DNA from: Skeletonema tropicum
Lineage: Eukaryota > Bacillariophyta > Thalassiosirophyceae > Thalassiosirales > Thalassiosiraceae
Assembly (NCBI GenBank): GCA_037178625.1
Contig: CM074128.1
Coordinates: forward strand, 248,001 to 312,000
DNA length: 64,000 nt
Reading direction: 5' to 3'
Shown here in pieces: positions 9,525 to 20,177 of the stretch; position 1 is the stretch's first letter; each line of letters opens with the position of its first letter. The notes beneath the pieces are model-generated. The model had not been told where the DNA came from, did no database searches, and worked only from the letters and a program-made list of their open reading frames with translations. A program made the position numbers and the translations under genes.

Positions 9525-12149
9525 ACTAAGAGCACGGGCTGCTGCTGACCCGGCTACTGGCGGGAAACAAATGGCACCTCCGCCGAGGTGCGATTTTCCA
9601 AATTTTACACAAAAAACACTAACAAAATGGTGAGAGTCATAAATATGGCCATGATACTCGACAAAAATACATAGAGAAGTCTGATCATATCATACCAATC
9701 AATCATTATACATTATTTGCTGCATAAGAAACTGTAATTCATCTATATGGAGCACTTATCGACGAAATTGGCACCAAGAACTGAAATTTCGATCTAGAAT
9801 GACGCATGCCTACGGCATATCTTCATGCCTATTCTTGCTGTTTTGCGAGAGTAATGCTAATGATGTTGTCCAGTGGTTGAAAAGCAACATGAACAACACA
9901 CTGCCTAACCCAATTTTTTATGTAAATTTCGATTCTGTGATTGGCGACGGCCGAATCGAGATCGTTGTGATCGTATGTGGCTCTAATCGACGCAGACATA
10001 AAATCTGCACATTCCTGGCAACATCAGGACATACTCATATTTTATAGCTTTCGGTAATTTAATAGCCATGTTGCGTTACAAAGTCCTTCTATATGTTATG
10101 ATGATTGATAATTATTATCAGTTTTGTTAATTTCATGCCAATTACACGTATTCATAGAGTAGCAGGCCGAATCATCCGCAATTGTTTTGATACCATCCAG
10201 TAGGAAAGGTGTAGTTAGCAGTCACAGGATAATCTGAAACCAATGTAAAACGCTCAAAACAGACGGCTGTTGTTGTTGCAAGATGAAAGGGCCCCTATCT
10301 TGCGGAGTAAATATACTCAAAATCTCTTCAGATACATACTCTTTTATGTGATAGGGTAGGGCTCCTCATTTTCCACCAAAATATGCTATATTTCAACCAG
10401 TCCAATAATGTCGTAGCCGCAATGAAATAGAGAAACCTGGTCAGGCAGCGTTGATTGCTATATAATAGTCATCACCTCACTGAGTTTTGGCACCTTTTTA
10501 TTCCATTTTCTATCAGATATACGCATTATTCTCTACGATGTACATGAAGGAAATTATCCATTTTTACCACATGAATTCACTATGCCACCACATGCGTCAT
10601 AGAGCACTCAGACACACTTTCAACATGATAAACAGCCGCCGAATAGTATATAGTTGGCACCTGCAACGTTGTTAAGTGGCAGAGCAACTCCAACTATTCA
10701 TCTGAAGACCATAATGGAAGCGCATCATCAACCTGCCATTTTCCGGCACCTTTACTTTGGTGTCATAGCATGTAGCGATGGCGTTGGTCTGTGATCAAAT
10801 GAGGGCATCGCTTCACAGAAATAGTATTGAAGAGAGAGTTGCTGCAGTACGGTCGTCTAAATTTATGTGTAGGTAGTGTTTACGGTGACGACGCGATAGG
10901 GGTCGAGGTGCGCCATGGTGGTGTGGAGTTGTGTGGACGGTGCCAATTTCTCCGAGGTGCGATTTTGTTCCCGCCAGTAGCCGGGTGGCTTCGCGGAGCG
11001 ATGGTTGGAAGATGTTGAGAGTTGTAAGAATGCAGTGTCGATCCTTGGATCGCTCTTTGTGTTCACTCTTGTATTTCGGTTAATGCTTGTTACGATAGGT
11101 GAGTTTGCTATTTACATTATACAAATTTCCGCTTGTCTTGAGTGCAATGTCATTGTGTCATGAGTCTTCCTCTCAACTCACTTGATTGTTTGTGCATTAC
11201 TACATACAGGTGGTGGGAGTCTCGCATCTTTTGGGTAAGTTCTACAATACTACAACCATGTGTTAGGTGCATTCACTTTCTAACTAGAATATTTTGTTCG
11301 CAGGGTGATATCATATCAAAATGCCTGGAGCTCGGGATGATAAATCGCCGATGGTTCGACAATGAAGAGCTGCAAGATCAGATGAGTCGTTTCATTGTAG
11401 TTTTTAGCTACGCTTGCAAATCACTGCTGCGAGGAAAATCCTTGAATGCAGAGGGGACCAGCTCTTGTTGAGAAAGGACTTTTGACAAAATGCGAGCTGG
11501 AACAAATGGATAGTAGTCCGAGCTGGCAGCCACATTACAGTCTTGACATTATCCGAGAAGTAATTGTTCAACTTCACATGATACCTGGCGGGAAAGGACT
11601 GAGGCTAGATGACAACAAAATCCACGGGCAGCATTTCGATGTCTAGAGTAAGTCATTCGTTGTACTACTGCTTGCATATCGTAATCACTTCGCTCTCAAC
11701 TGCTCACAATACTTTACTTTCTTCCCAGCAACACTCTGAAAGATATGAATATAATCATCGGGAATTGTATCCGTGTTCGTGCCAGTGGCTTGCCAGCAAG
11801 CTACGATGCAATCACAATGACTAGCTTTGTAACATTCTTCTTGCTTGCAAACGTTGTTTGGTCTGCGGCTATTGGCTGGATGACACCCATCATAGTCTTC
11901 CTGACAGCCATGATTATCATGTTTCTCGTTCTGATGGGTTCAAAACTCGTTGACCCATTTGGGTTAGATAAAGTAGACATTCCTATGGAATGCTTTGCAT
12001 CCACAATTGAAGCACAGATGCAAGCAATTGATCAGAGGAGCAAAGCAATCATTGCATTAGCATCTGAAAAGGAGCTCCCTGGTGCAAGAAGTCGTGGGTT
12101 TCACCGTCATGAGAGTAAAGCAACTTTTCATATTCCAAGACTGGCGTGA
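9525..12149 (+). pseudogene. bestrophin-like channel gene, split by an element
   Basis: Pieces of a bestrophin/UPF0187-type anion channel lie in order. An exon before and after the element at 9554-10980 reads to SILGSLFVFTLVFR, a first membrane segment. An exon at 11214-11234 has RWWESRIFW, the family's RWWE signature. Then come 11304 to about 11657 (GDIISKCLELG, VVFSYACKSLLRG, VEKGLL, IIREVIVQLHMI) and 11730-12149 (GNCIRVRASGLPASYDAI, two membrane segments, GWMTPIIVFL, DPFGLDKVDIPME). Introns at 11235-11303 and about 11658-11729 keep GT-AG ends. Breaks: the element insertion, a one-base gain in a G-run near 11452, and a second shift with a stop at the third exon's end. Family members move chloride or bicarbonate, in algae often at the thylakoid. 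This copy is most likely dead. Confidence 0.7.
9554..10980. mobile_element. CTACTGG-family TIR element, copy 1 (4 bp TSD CCGG)
   Basis: The element begins CTACTGGCGGGAA (9554) and ends with its inverted form (TTCCCGCCAGTAG type, 10980). CCGG is duplicated at 9550-9553 and 10981-10984. Just inside each end is a second motif, GAGGTGCGATTTT. The left 300 bases resemble copy 2 at 43103 (both have AACACTAACAA.ATG, GGCCATGATACTCGAC, and TTTCGATCTAGAATGACGCA). There is no transposase frame, so it is non-autonomous. A 4 bp duplication with these ends does not match a superfamily I can name with confidence. Confidence 0.8.
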
Positions 12150-12387
12150 GCGAATCATCAGTAGGTACTTTCCTAGAGGTGTAGGCGTGGTCGTAATTAT
12201 AATAATGGTATTTATATTCAACAGCTACTATTACATTTGGAATAATTCTTGACATCTCTCGAGTTTTGTGTGTTGTTGAGTCTAATTCTGTCAAAATTCT
12301 TACATGATTTCTACATTCACATGATGTGTGCGTTCTTTGCTAGGTATGGCGGAAAGTGATCTTCAGTGATCCTCAAGTCAAGTACGT

Positions 12388-12693
12388 CTATACAAATCCA
12401 CGATGGAGAGCCTTGTCATACACATACTCCATGATTTCACTCTTATAGTCTGAGATCATATGAGCATCAGTGTATTCAAACTTGAATTTCTGTGGCTCAA
12501 CGACCGATGACTGAGGTGCAGTGGGCTTGGTGACTATTGGCGACGAAGACGGAGATTTCTGACTGACTTGATTGGTATTGTGATTACCAAAGGTTCCAAG
12601 ACGGGTCAGTAATGGCACCAGTGAGATGGTGAATGCAGATGCGACATTCACGATGATGGTAAGGACGAGAAGGGTTGCATAGGTGCGGGTCAT
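12388..12693 (-). CDS. 101-residue protein with diatom-type plastid presequence
   Basis: I cannot assign a function. The minus-strand frame from ATG 12693 starts with a clear signal peptide (MTRTYATLLVLTIIVNVASA) followed at once by F. This gives ASA-F, the cleavage motif that directs diatom proteins across all plastid membranes. The rest is short: a Ser/Pro/Thr-rich linker, then a charged segment (KFKFEYTDAHMISDYKSEIM) and a stop at 12388. There are no Cys pairs or second membrane helix. It stands alone, convergent with the bestrophin-like relic. It may be a small plastid protein or the first exon of a longer gene. No later exon was found. Confidence 0.55.
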   Translation of the reverse strand: MTRTYATLLVLTIIVNVASAFTISLVPLLTRLGTFGNHNTNQVSQKSPSSSPIVTKPTAPQSSVVEPQKFKFEYTDAHMISDYKSEIMEYVYDKALHRGFV

Positions 12694-13616
12694 TTTGACA
12701 ATATTAGATGATCAGCGGATGTACTTTAAGAGGCGGAAAAGTAGTGATGTAGGTGTGTTGGAATGATGTGATCTCCTTCGATTTTAAAGCTTGTTGACAA
12801 ACAGTTCGTTTGCCTTTTGTTTCATGCAATTGGATGTTTTATGAACGTTAAAATAACATCAAAAAATGCTGCATTAACCAAGATCAATCAGCCCTCGCTA
12901 ACCGTGAAAGAGTTGTTGATTGATTGACAGGTTCCCGTGATTGACACCTCAAGACAGATGCAAAATTTGTTCTTGACGTCGGCATCAAGTTTTCGGACGA
13001 CGGAATTACTACACAAAAAAACTTCATGCAGCTTCCAAACTCCTCCAAGATTTTTCATGCGGTGAATGATCAGAATTTCGTCGACTCATCGAATCTTCTT
13101 TGCATCACACCTCTATCTGCGGGCGGATCAATTCTTTTATGTTTTATGTGCCCTGGGCGGATTCCGCGGATGAAGCTTATGAGCTTGAGGAAATTTTAAA
13201 AGATCGTCGACGTGGAAGAATTGGGTCATTGTTTGAGATGCCCCCAAGCACGAAGGAATCCGATTGCCCTACAGGAGAATGATAAAATAGGTTCTAGTAT
13301 TCCTTCGGATGAAGCTACTGTCGTAGAGAGTGCTGAGGGCACTATTCGGTGGTTGATGGGTCAGAGGCTCCCTCTCTCTCTCTCTCTAGAGAGAGAGAGA
13401 GCTCTAGAGAGAGCGGCCACATCAGTATTATTGCAAATGTTGTTGGCAGTAGGAGGCAGATGGTACCTACTTACAAAGTAGAGCAGGCGGTTGCTGGTTG
13501 CTGGAATGAATGCTAATGGATGGCACAATGTGTAGAGTAGGAAGAGAGTAGGAAAAGGAGCAAGCAAGCCAATACACGGAGGACGAGGGCACAAGTTTGG
13601 CGATAAAATTTCGTCG
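12694..13616. other. spacer, no supported gene
   Basis: Short open stretches at 13100-13480 lack family features and codon-level coherence. The only clear structure is the CT/GA palindrome at 13369-13413. Confidence 0.4.
13369..13413. repeat. CT/GA microsatellite forming a palindrome
   Basis: A run of CT dinucleotides turns at CTCTAGAG into a run of GA dinucleotides, so the tract is self-complementary. A second AGCTCTAGAGAGAG follows. It could fold as a hairpin and is a likely polymorphic site. Confidence 0.85.
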
Positions 13617-13617
13617 C

Positions 13618-13715
13618 TGACATTTCAGCGATACTCTGACATTTCAGCGATACTCTGACATTTCAGCGATACTCGATACTCTGACATTTCAGCGATACTC
13701 TGACATTTCAGCGAC
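13618..13715. repeat. 21 bp minisatellite, five copies
   Basis: The unit CTGACATTTCAGCGATACT is repeated five times with one short variation (a doubled CGATACT near 13673). The unit holds CTGACATTTCAG, itself almost palindromic. Confidence 0.9.
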
Positions 13716-14551
13716 GGGATTTGTTCGCCAATTTCCATCACCAATTTCCAATTGAGGGATGGAGGTGAGAGGCAGGGCACATAAAAGAATGGGCTGCGTA
13801 TCGATTTGATTAGGTTATCCCCTATTTGATTTTGGTAGAAGAAAAATCTAGATATGCAATGCAAGAAAGGCTGTTTTGGGTGATCCCCTAATAATAAGTT
13901 GATTGTTCTACATACAATCACATCACCCATGAGGCCCCCCACCTCTGAAAATCCATCAAAATGCCTTCACCATGGTGGACTACTAGTAAAAATGAGGTCA
14001 ATGAATATGCTTCCATTAGGCTAATAATCGACATTCCCCTCCCCTATTATGGCATAGGATCCCCGAACCGCCGTTTATTTTCCTAATTGGACATCGTCTG
14101 TTGTGAAAATACTATGAACATAACCATCATCGTCGAGTTGGTCGGATGATGCAATAACATTCCTACCATGTCAACGAACACGGAACAACTCCGCCGAACC
14201 GACATCAAAAATAATATCCACTATTGGTGAAATATTCTGCTCGACGATGCTTGTTATTTATTAATGGCGACCGTTTACAGTGACAAGTAATGGTGCAAAA
14301 ATAATGTGTGGGTGTTGGGATCATTATTATTTGTACAGCCCATGTTGACGCATCCCAGCAACAACTAATGACTGGTTCTTCATTACTTAGTATTGGAGAG
14401 TAGTGAATCTGCGTTTAGTGCCTCGAAGGGGGAGGGGGTGTTAATTGCAGTGGGTATTCCGTAAAACTAATTTTGAACACAAGATACTACTTAGAGAGAG
14501 GGTGAGTTCAAGAGTGTACATGACGCAATGCCACTTGTGTTATTGTAATCA
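13716..14551. other. spacer, nothing seen
   Basis: I see no gene or clear repeat in this stretch. Confidence 0.4.
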
Positions 14552-14986
14552 CTAACTTGTTTTCAATTTTTTAACATCAACTTGAGCATCGGGGTGTGGT
14601 GCTGCTGGTCTCTTCGTATCGTTGCTCGTCTTCGACCCTGCGGGATTTGGGGTTGCCTCTCGCTTGGTCTCTCTGCTCTTCTTGTTCTTGTCGACGCCTG
14701 CTGGAGCGGGATGCGATGTTGCTGGTCTCTTAGTATCGTTGCTCAACTTCCTCTCAACGCCTGTGGGATGTGGGTTTGCCGGTTGTTTGGTCTCTTTGTT
14801 CTTCTTGTTCTTGTCCACGCATGCTTTCAAATTTGATCGCAGAGACATGTCATGCTTTTGACAATGTTGTTCCTTCCACCGACGAAATACAACTGCAAAC
14901 CTAGAGTGGATCATCTTCCGAAGAATAATTTGGTACACTTCCTCTATCGCATCTTGCCGGAAATTCATCGAGGGGGACTGACACAA
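14552..14986 (-). CDS. Lys-rich protein with two tandem repeats
   Basis: I do not recognise this gene. The minus-strand frame gives 144 residues from ATG 14986. The first 50 form a charged segment (EEVYQIILRKMIHSRFAVVF). The rest is extremely basic and Pro-rich, built of two copies of a unit of about 38 residues: VDKNKK..ETK..A.P.P.G...K.SNDTKRPA..HP. It ends KKLKTS. The composition resembles linker-histone tails or other nuclear basic proteins, but there is no globular domain to confirm that. It could be the last exon of a longer gene. Confidence 0.45.
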   Translation of the reverse strand: MCQSPSMNFRQDAIEEVYQIILRKMIHSRFAVVFRRWKEQHCQKHDMSLRSNLKACVDKNKKNKETKQPANPHPTGVERKLSNDTKRPATSHPAPAGVDKNKKSRETKREATPNPAGSKTSNDTKRPAAPHPDAQVDVKKLKTS

Positions 14987-16242
14987 TGATACAAATTTGG
15001 AGTGGATGGATGATGCCCTGGTGAGAGGTGACCCCGTTGGAAGTATCTCTAGTTGTAGGTAATCACCCGGAAAGGGGCGTAATATTCGGTCGGGGCCGGC
15101 GATGTACTCACCAATTATTACTTATACACGGCGTGATTATTTAAAATCGGCACAATTCACGTAGTGATGGGATGGGGGATTTAACTGCTGAGGGCGTGGT
15201 GGTCTCGGTTGCTATTTTTTCATTGATATATTTTGGTAGTAAATCTGGCTCAGGTTAGTCGTATGAATTGTTGTCGTGCGATGAGAGAGAAAGAATCAGT
15301 GTGAGGTAAGGGGGAGATAGCAACCAGAAGTATTGAGAGAGCAAAACAAACTTGCAAGCGCTATGCGATGAAGCGCAAAGGCGGCGGGGAAATTGATGCT
15401 ATTCACTTTATGGCGAGACATGAAGACAACACTCAAGGTTGATTTTTCAGCTAAAGGGTATTGGGTATCACGGTACGATGCATCATTGATAAGTTGCCCT
15501 TCCTGAGGTGGAATCACAGATAGCTCTGACTCCTATTGATAAAAATGATACAACTTCGACATTTCTTGGTTGTCAAAAATGTATTTCAATCGTTCAGCTG
15601 AGGAAGCAAGCTACCTTGACGCCTCTTCAGTAAGCCAAAATATATTTGCTAACACTTAAATCATGTCTGTGGCTCTATATCGAGATTCCTGAAACGATTG
15701 ATTTAATATTCTCCTATCAATTAGGTACATGCGCTTAAGATAGGAAAAAGGGAATAAGTAGATGCGATGATCCAGTTGCGCTGTGCCAAGAGGGAGGGCA
15801 AGAATGCTACGATGGAGAAGTACATACAGAAAGATAGTGCATTTGAGTGAAAAGGCCTAAGGCCTTCTGACTGCACAATGCGGAGTGCAGAATCGCGTTT
15901 TTTCAGTGTTGCGGTCCCTGTTACTGCAATTTCAATGTTGGAAATCGGACTTGATACATCATATCTTATTCTCTTCCGGCCAATGGAGAGGCTAGCATTT
16001 GCAAGAATGTTAAGTTCGTACTCAACGCAGGTGAATGAGTCCCGAGACAAAAAAGTGCTTCAATACGCTGTATGTATTAATGCAATGCGATGATCCAATT
16101 TTACAGATTGACCGTCGCACAAGAGCCTCTAATCGGACAAATTATGCCACCCTCGAAAGATCCAAAAGACTCTTTATTGGCCAATTATATAGTACAACAC
16201 ATAACCCTTAGCCAAAGAGCAAAAAAAATATATATACTTATG
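14987..16242. other. spacer with two doubtful open stretches
   Basis: Minus-strand open stretches at 15296-15517 and 15721-16050 are partly protein-like (SIGRKRIRYDVSSPISNIEI) but match nothing I know and have no linked start or splice signals. I do not call them genes. Confidence 0.3.
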
Positions 16243-16349
16243 CTTTGTCACCACTCATCTATGAGTCATTAACTCAGCCATATCTTCCGGACCTGAGCTG
16301 ATGCACTCACTAAGGTTTCTCCGACAACAAACTATTCTCACCACTATAT
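16243..16349 (-). pseudogene. truncated copy of fructose-bisphosphatase gene end
   Basis: This block closely matches the end of the intact gene at about 44510-44620. Shared pieces include CACCACTCAT, TCATATCTTCCGGA-like text (CCATATCTTCCGGAC), CTGATGCACTCGCT/CACT, AGGTTTC, and ACAACAAA. About 20 bases present in the intact gene are missing after the CCGGAC. It would encode a DMAELMTH tail and then stop early. On its 5' side (higher coordinates) the homology ends where the satellite array begins, so the rest of this copy is gone or was replaced by the array. Confidence 0.75.
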
Positions 16350-16811
16350 CGCCACAGAATATAACGAGCCACTAGAAGCGCCTCAAAGATATTAACTAAA
16401 ACAATATTCGACGATAGATACGACTGGTTGAATGTAGTGTTGCCGGCCAGCCACAATTGGACCTCTCAGATTGAGCATGAGGTGGTAGCTTCGCTTGAAC
16501 GAAAGCAACCCGTCTGAGCAGTGCTAATGTGCTTGTATAGTATCGCCACCGACTATAATGGGCCACTAGAAGCGCCTCATAGCTATACTGACGACGACAG
16601 ATACGACGATAGATCGACTGGTTGAATGTGGTGATGCCGGCAAGCCACAACTGGACCTCTCAGATTGGCTATTATGTAGGTGGTAGCTTCGTTTGAACGA
16701 AAGCAACCCGTCTGAGCAGTGCTAATGTGCTTGTATAGTATCGCCACCGACTATAATGGGCCACTAGAAGCGCCTCATAGCTATACTGACGACGACAGAT
16801 ACGACAATAGA

Positions 16812-19800
16812 TCAATTAGTTGAATGTAGTGATGCCGGCCAGCCACAATTGGACCTCTCAGATTGGCTACGTGGTGGTAGCTTCGCTTGTACGAAAGCAA
16901 CCCGTCTGAGCAGTGCTAATGTGCTTGTATAGTATCGCCGCCGACTATAATGGGCCACTAGAAGCGCCTCATAGCTATACTGACGACGACAGATACGACG
17001 ATAGATCGACTGGTTGAATGTGATGCCGGCCAGCCACAATTGGACCTCTCAGATTGGCTATTATGTATGTGGTAGCTTCGTTTGAACGAAAGCAACCCGT
17101 CTGAGCAGTGCTAATGTGCTTGTATAGTATCGCCGCCGACTATAATGGGCCACTAGAAGCGCCTCATAGCTATACTGACGACAACAGATACGACAATAGA
17201 TCAATTAGTTGAATGTAGTGATGCCGGCCAGCCACAACTGGACCTCTCAGATTGGCTACGTGGTGCTAAAAGCGCCTCATAGCTATACTGACGACGACAG
17301 ATACGACGATAGATCGACTGGTTGAATGTGGTGATGCCGGCCAGCAACAATTGGACCTCTCAGATTGGCTATTATGTAGGTGGTAGCTTCGCTTGAACGA
17401 AAGCAACCCGTCTGAGCAGTTTTAATGTGCTTGCATTGTTTCGCCGCCGACTATAATGGGCCACTAGAAGCGCCTCATAGCTATACTGACGACGACAGAT
17501 ACGACAATAGATCAATTAGTTGAATGTGGTGATGCCGGCCAGCCACAACTGGACCTCTCAGATTGGCTACGTGGTGGTAGCTTCGTTTGAACGAAAGCAA
17601 CCCGTCTGAGCAGTGCTAATGTGCTTGTATAGTTTCGCCGCCGACTATAATGGGCCACTAGAAGCGCCTCATAGCTATACTGACGACGACAGATACGACA
17701 ATAGATCAATTAGTTGAATGTGGTGATGCCGGCCAGCCACAACTGGACCTCTCAAATTTGGCTACGTGGTGGTAGCTTCGCTTGTACGAAAGGAACCCGT
17801 CTGAGTAGTGCTAATGTGCTTGTATAGTATCGCCACCGACTATAATGGGCCACTAGAAGCGCCTCATAGCTATACTGACGACGACAGATACGACGATAGA
17901 TCGACTGGTTGAATGTGGTGATGCCGGCCAGCAACAATTTGACCTCTCAGATTGGCTATTATGTAGGTGGTAGCTTCGTTTGAACGAAAGCAACCCGTCT
18001 GAGTAGTGCTAATGTGCTTGTATAGTATCGCCACCGACTATAATGGGCCACTAGAAGCGCCTCATAGCTATACTGACGACGACAGATACGACGATAGATC
18101 GACTGGTTGAATGTGGTGATGCCGGCCAGCCACAACTGGACCTCTCAGATTGGGTATTATGTATGTGGTAGCTTCGTTTGAACGAAAGCAACCCGTCTGA
18201 GCAGTGCTAATGTGCTTGTATAGTATCGCCACCGACTATAATGGGCCACTAGAAGCGCCTCATAGCTATACTGACGACGACAGATACGACGATAGATCGA
18301 CTGGTTGAATGTGGTGATGCCGGCAAGCCACAACTGGACCTCTCAGATTGGGTATTATGTAGGTGGTAGCTTCGTTTGAACGAAAGCAACCCGTCTGAGC
18401 AGTGCTAATGTGCTTGTATAGTATCGCCACCGACTATAATGGGCCACTAGAAGCGCCTCATAGCTATACTGACGACGACAGATACGACAATAGATCAATT
18501 AGTTGAATGTAGTGATGCCGGCCAGCCACAATTGGACCTCTCAGATTGGCTACGTGGTGGTAGCTTCGCTTGTACGAAAGCAACCCGTCTGAGCAGTGCT
18601 AATGTGCTTGTATAGTATCGCCACCGACTATAATGGGCCACTAGAAGCGCCTCATAGCTATACTGACGACGACAGATACGACGATAGATCGACTGGTTGA
18701 ATGTGATGCCGGCCAGCCACAATTGGACCTCTCAGATTGGCTATTATGTATGTGGTAGCTTCGTTTGAACGAAAGCAACCCGTCTGAGCAGTGCTAATGT
18801 GCTTGTATAGTATCGCCGCCGACTATAATGGGCCACTAGAAGCGCCTCATAGCTATACTGACGACAACAGATACGACAATAAATCAATTAGTTGAATGTG
18901 GTGATGCCGGCCAGCCACAACTGGACCTCTCAGATTGGCTACGTGGTGCTAAAAGCGCCTCATAGCTATACTGACGACGACAGATACGACGATAGATCGA
19001 CTGGTTGAATGTGGTGATGCCGGCCAGCAACAATTGGACCTCTCAGATTGGCTATTATGTAGGTGGTAGCTTCGCTTGAACGAAAGCAACCCGTCTGAGC
19101 AGTTTTAATGTGCTTGCATTGTTTCGCCGCCGACTATAATGGGCCACTAGAAGCGCCTCATAGCTATACTGACGACGACAGATACGACAATAGATCAATT
19201 AGTTGAATGTGGTGATGCCGGCCAGCCACAACTGGACCTCTCAGATTGGCTACGTGGTGGTAGCTTCGTTTGAACGAAAGCAACCCGTCTGAGCAGTGCT
19301 AATGTGCTTGTATAGTTTCGCCGCCGACTATAATGGGCCACTAGAAGCGCCTCATAGCTATACTGACGACGACAGATACGACAATAGATCAATTAGTTGA
19401 ATGTGGTGATGCCGGCCAGCCACAACTGGACCTCTCAAATTTGGCTACGTGGTGGTAGCTTCGCTTGTACGAAAGGAACCCGTCTGAGTAGTGCTAATGT
19501 GCTTGTATAGTATCGCCACCGACTATAATGGGCCACTAGAAGCGCCTCATAGCTATACTGACGACGACAGATACGACGATAGATCGACTGGTTGAATGTG
19601 GTGATGCCGGCCAGCAACAATTTGACCTCTCAGATTGGCTATTATGTAGGTGGTAGCTTCGTTTGAACGAAAGCAACCCGTCTGAGTAGTGCTAATGTGC
19701 TTGTATAGTATCGCCACCGACTATAATGGGCCACTAGAAGCGCCTCATAGCTATACTGACGACGACAGATACGACGATAGATCGACTGGTTGAATGTGGT

Positions 19801-20177
19801 GATGCCGGCCAGCCACAACTGGACCTCTCAGATTGGGTATTATGTATGTGGTAGCTTCGTTTGAACGAAAGCAACCCGTCTGAGCAGTGCTAATGTGCTT
19901 GTATAGTATCGCCACCGACTATAATGGGCCACTAGAAGCGCCTCATAGCTATACTGACGACGACAGATACGACGATAGATCGACTGGTTGAATGTGGTGA
20001 TGCCGGCAAGCCACAACTGGACCTCTCAGATTGGGTATTATGTAGGTGGTAGCTTCGTTTGAACGAAAGCAACCCGTCTGAGCAGTGCTAATGTGCTTGT
20101 ATAGTATCGCCACCGACTATAATGGGCCACTAGAAGCGCCTCATAGCTATACTGACGACGACAGATACGACAATAGA
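16812..20177. repeat. two copies of a 1683 bp higher-order repeat
   Basis: A block of nine monomers (eight near full length, one 112 bp form) at 16812-18494 recurs almost without change at 18495-20177. Its sub-variants keep the same order. Further right, shifts of 700 bp (20878 to 21578) and 2078 bp (21578 to 23656) show similar block duplication. Beyond about 25 kb plain 198 bp monomers dominate. Confidence 0.85.

Noticed and set aside
15721..16050. 109-codon minus-strand frame
   Set aside because: Partly protein-like but no recognisable domain, no linked exons, and no support for a start.
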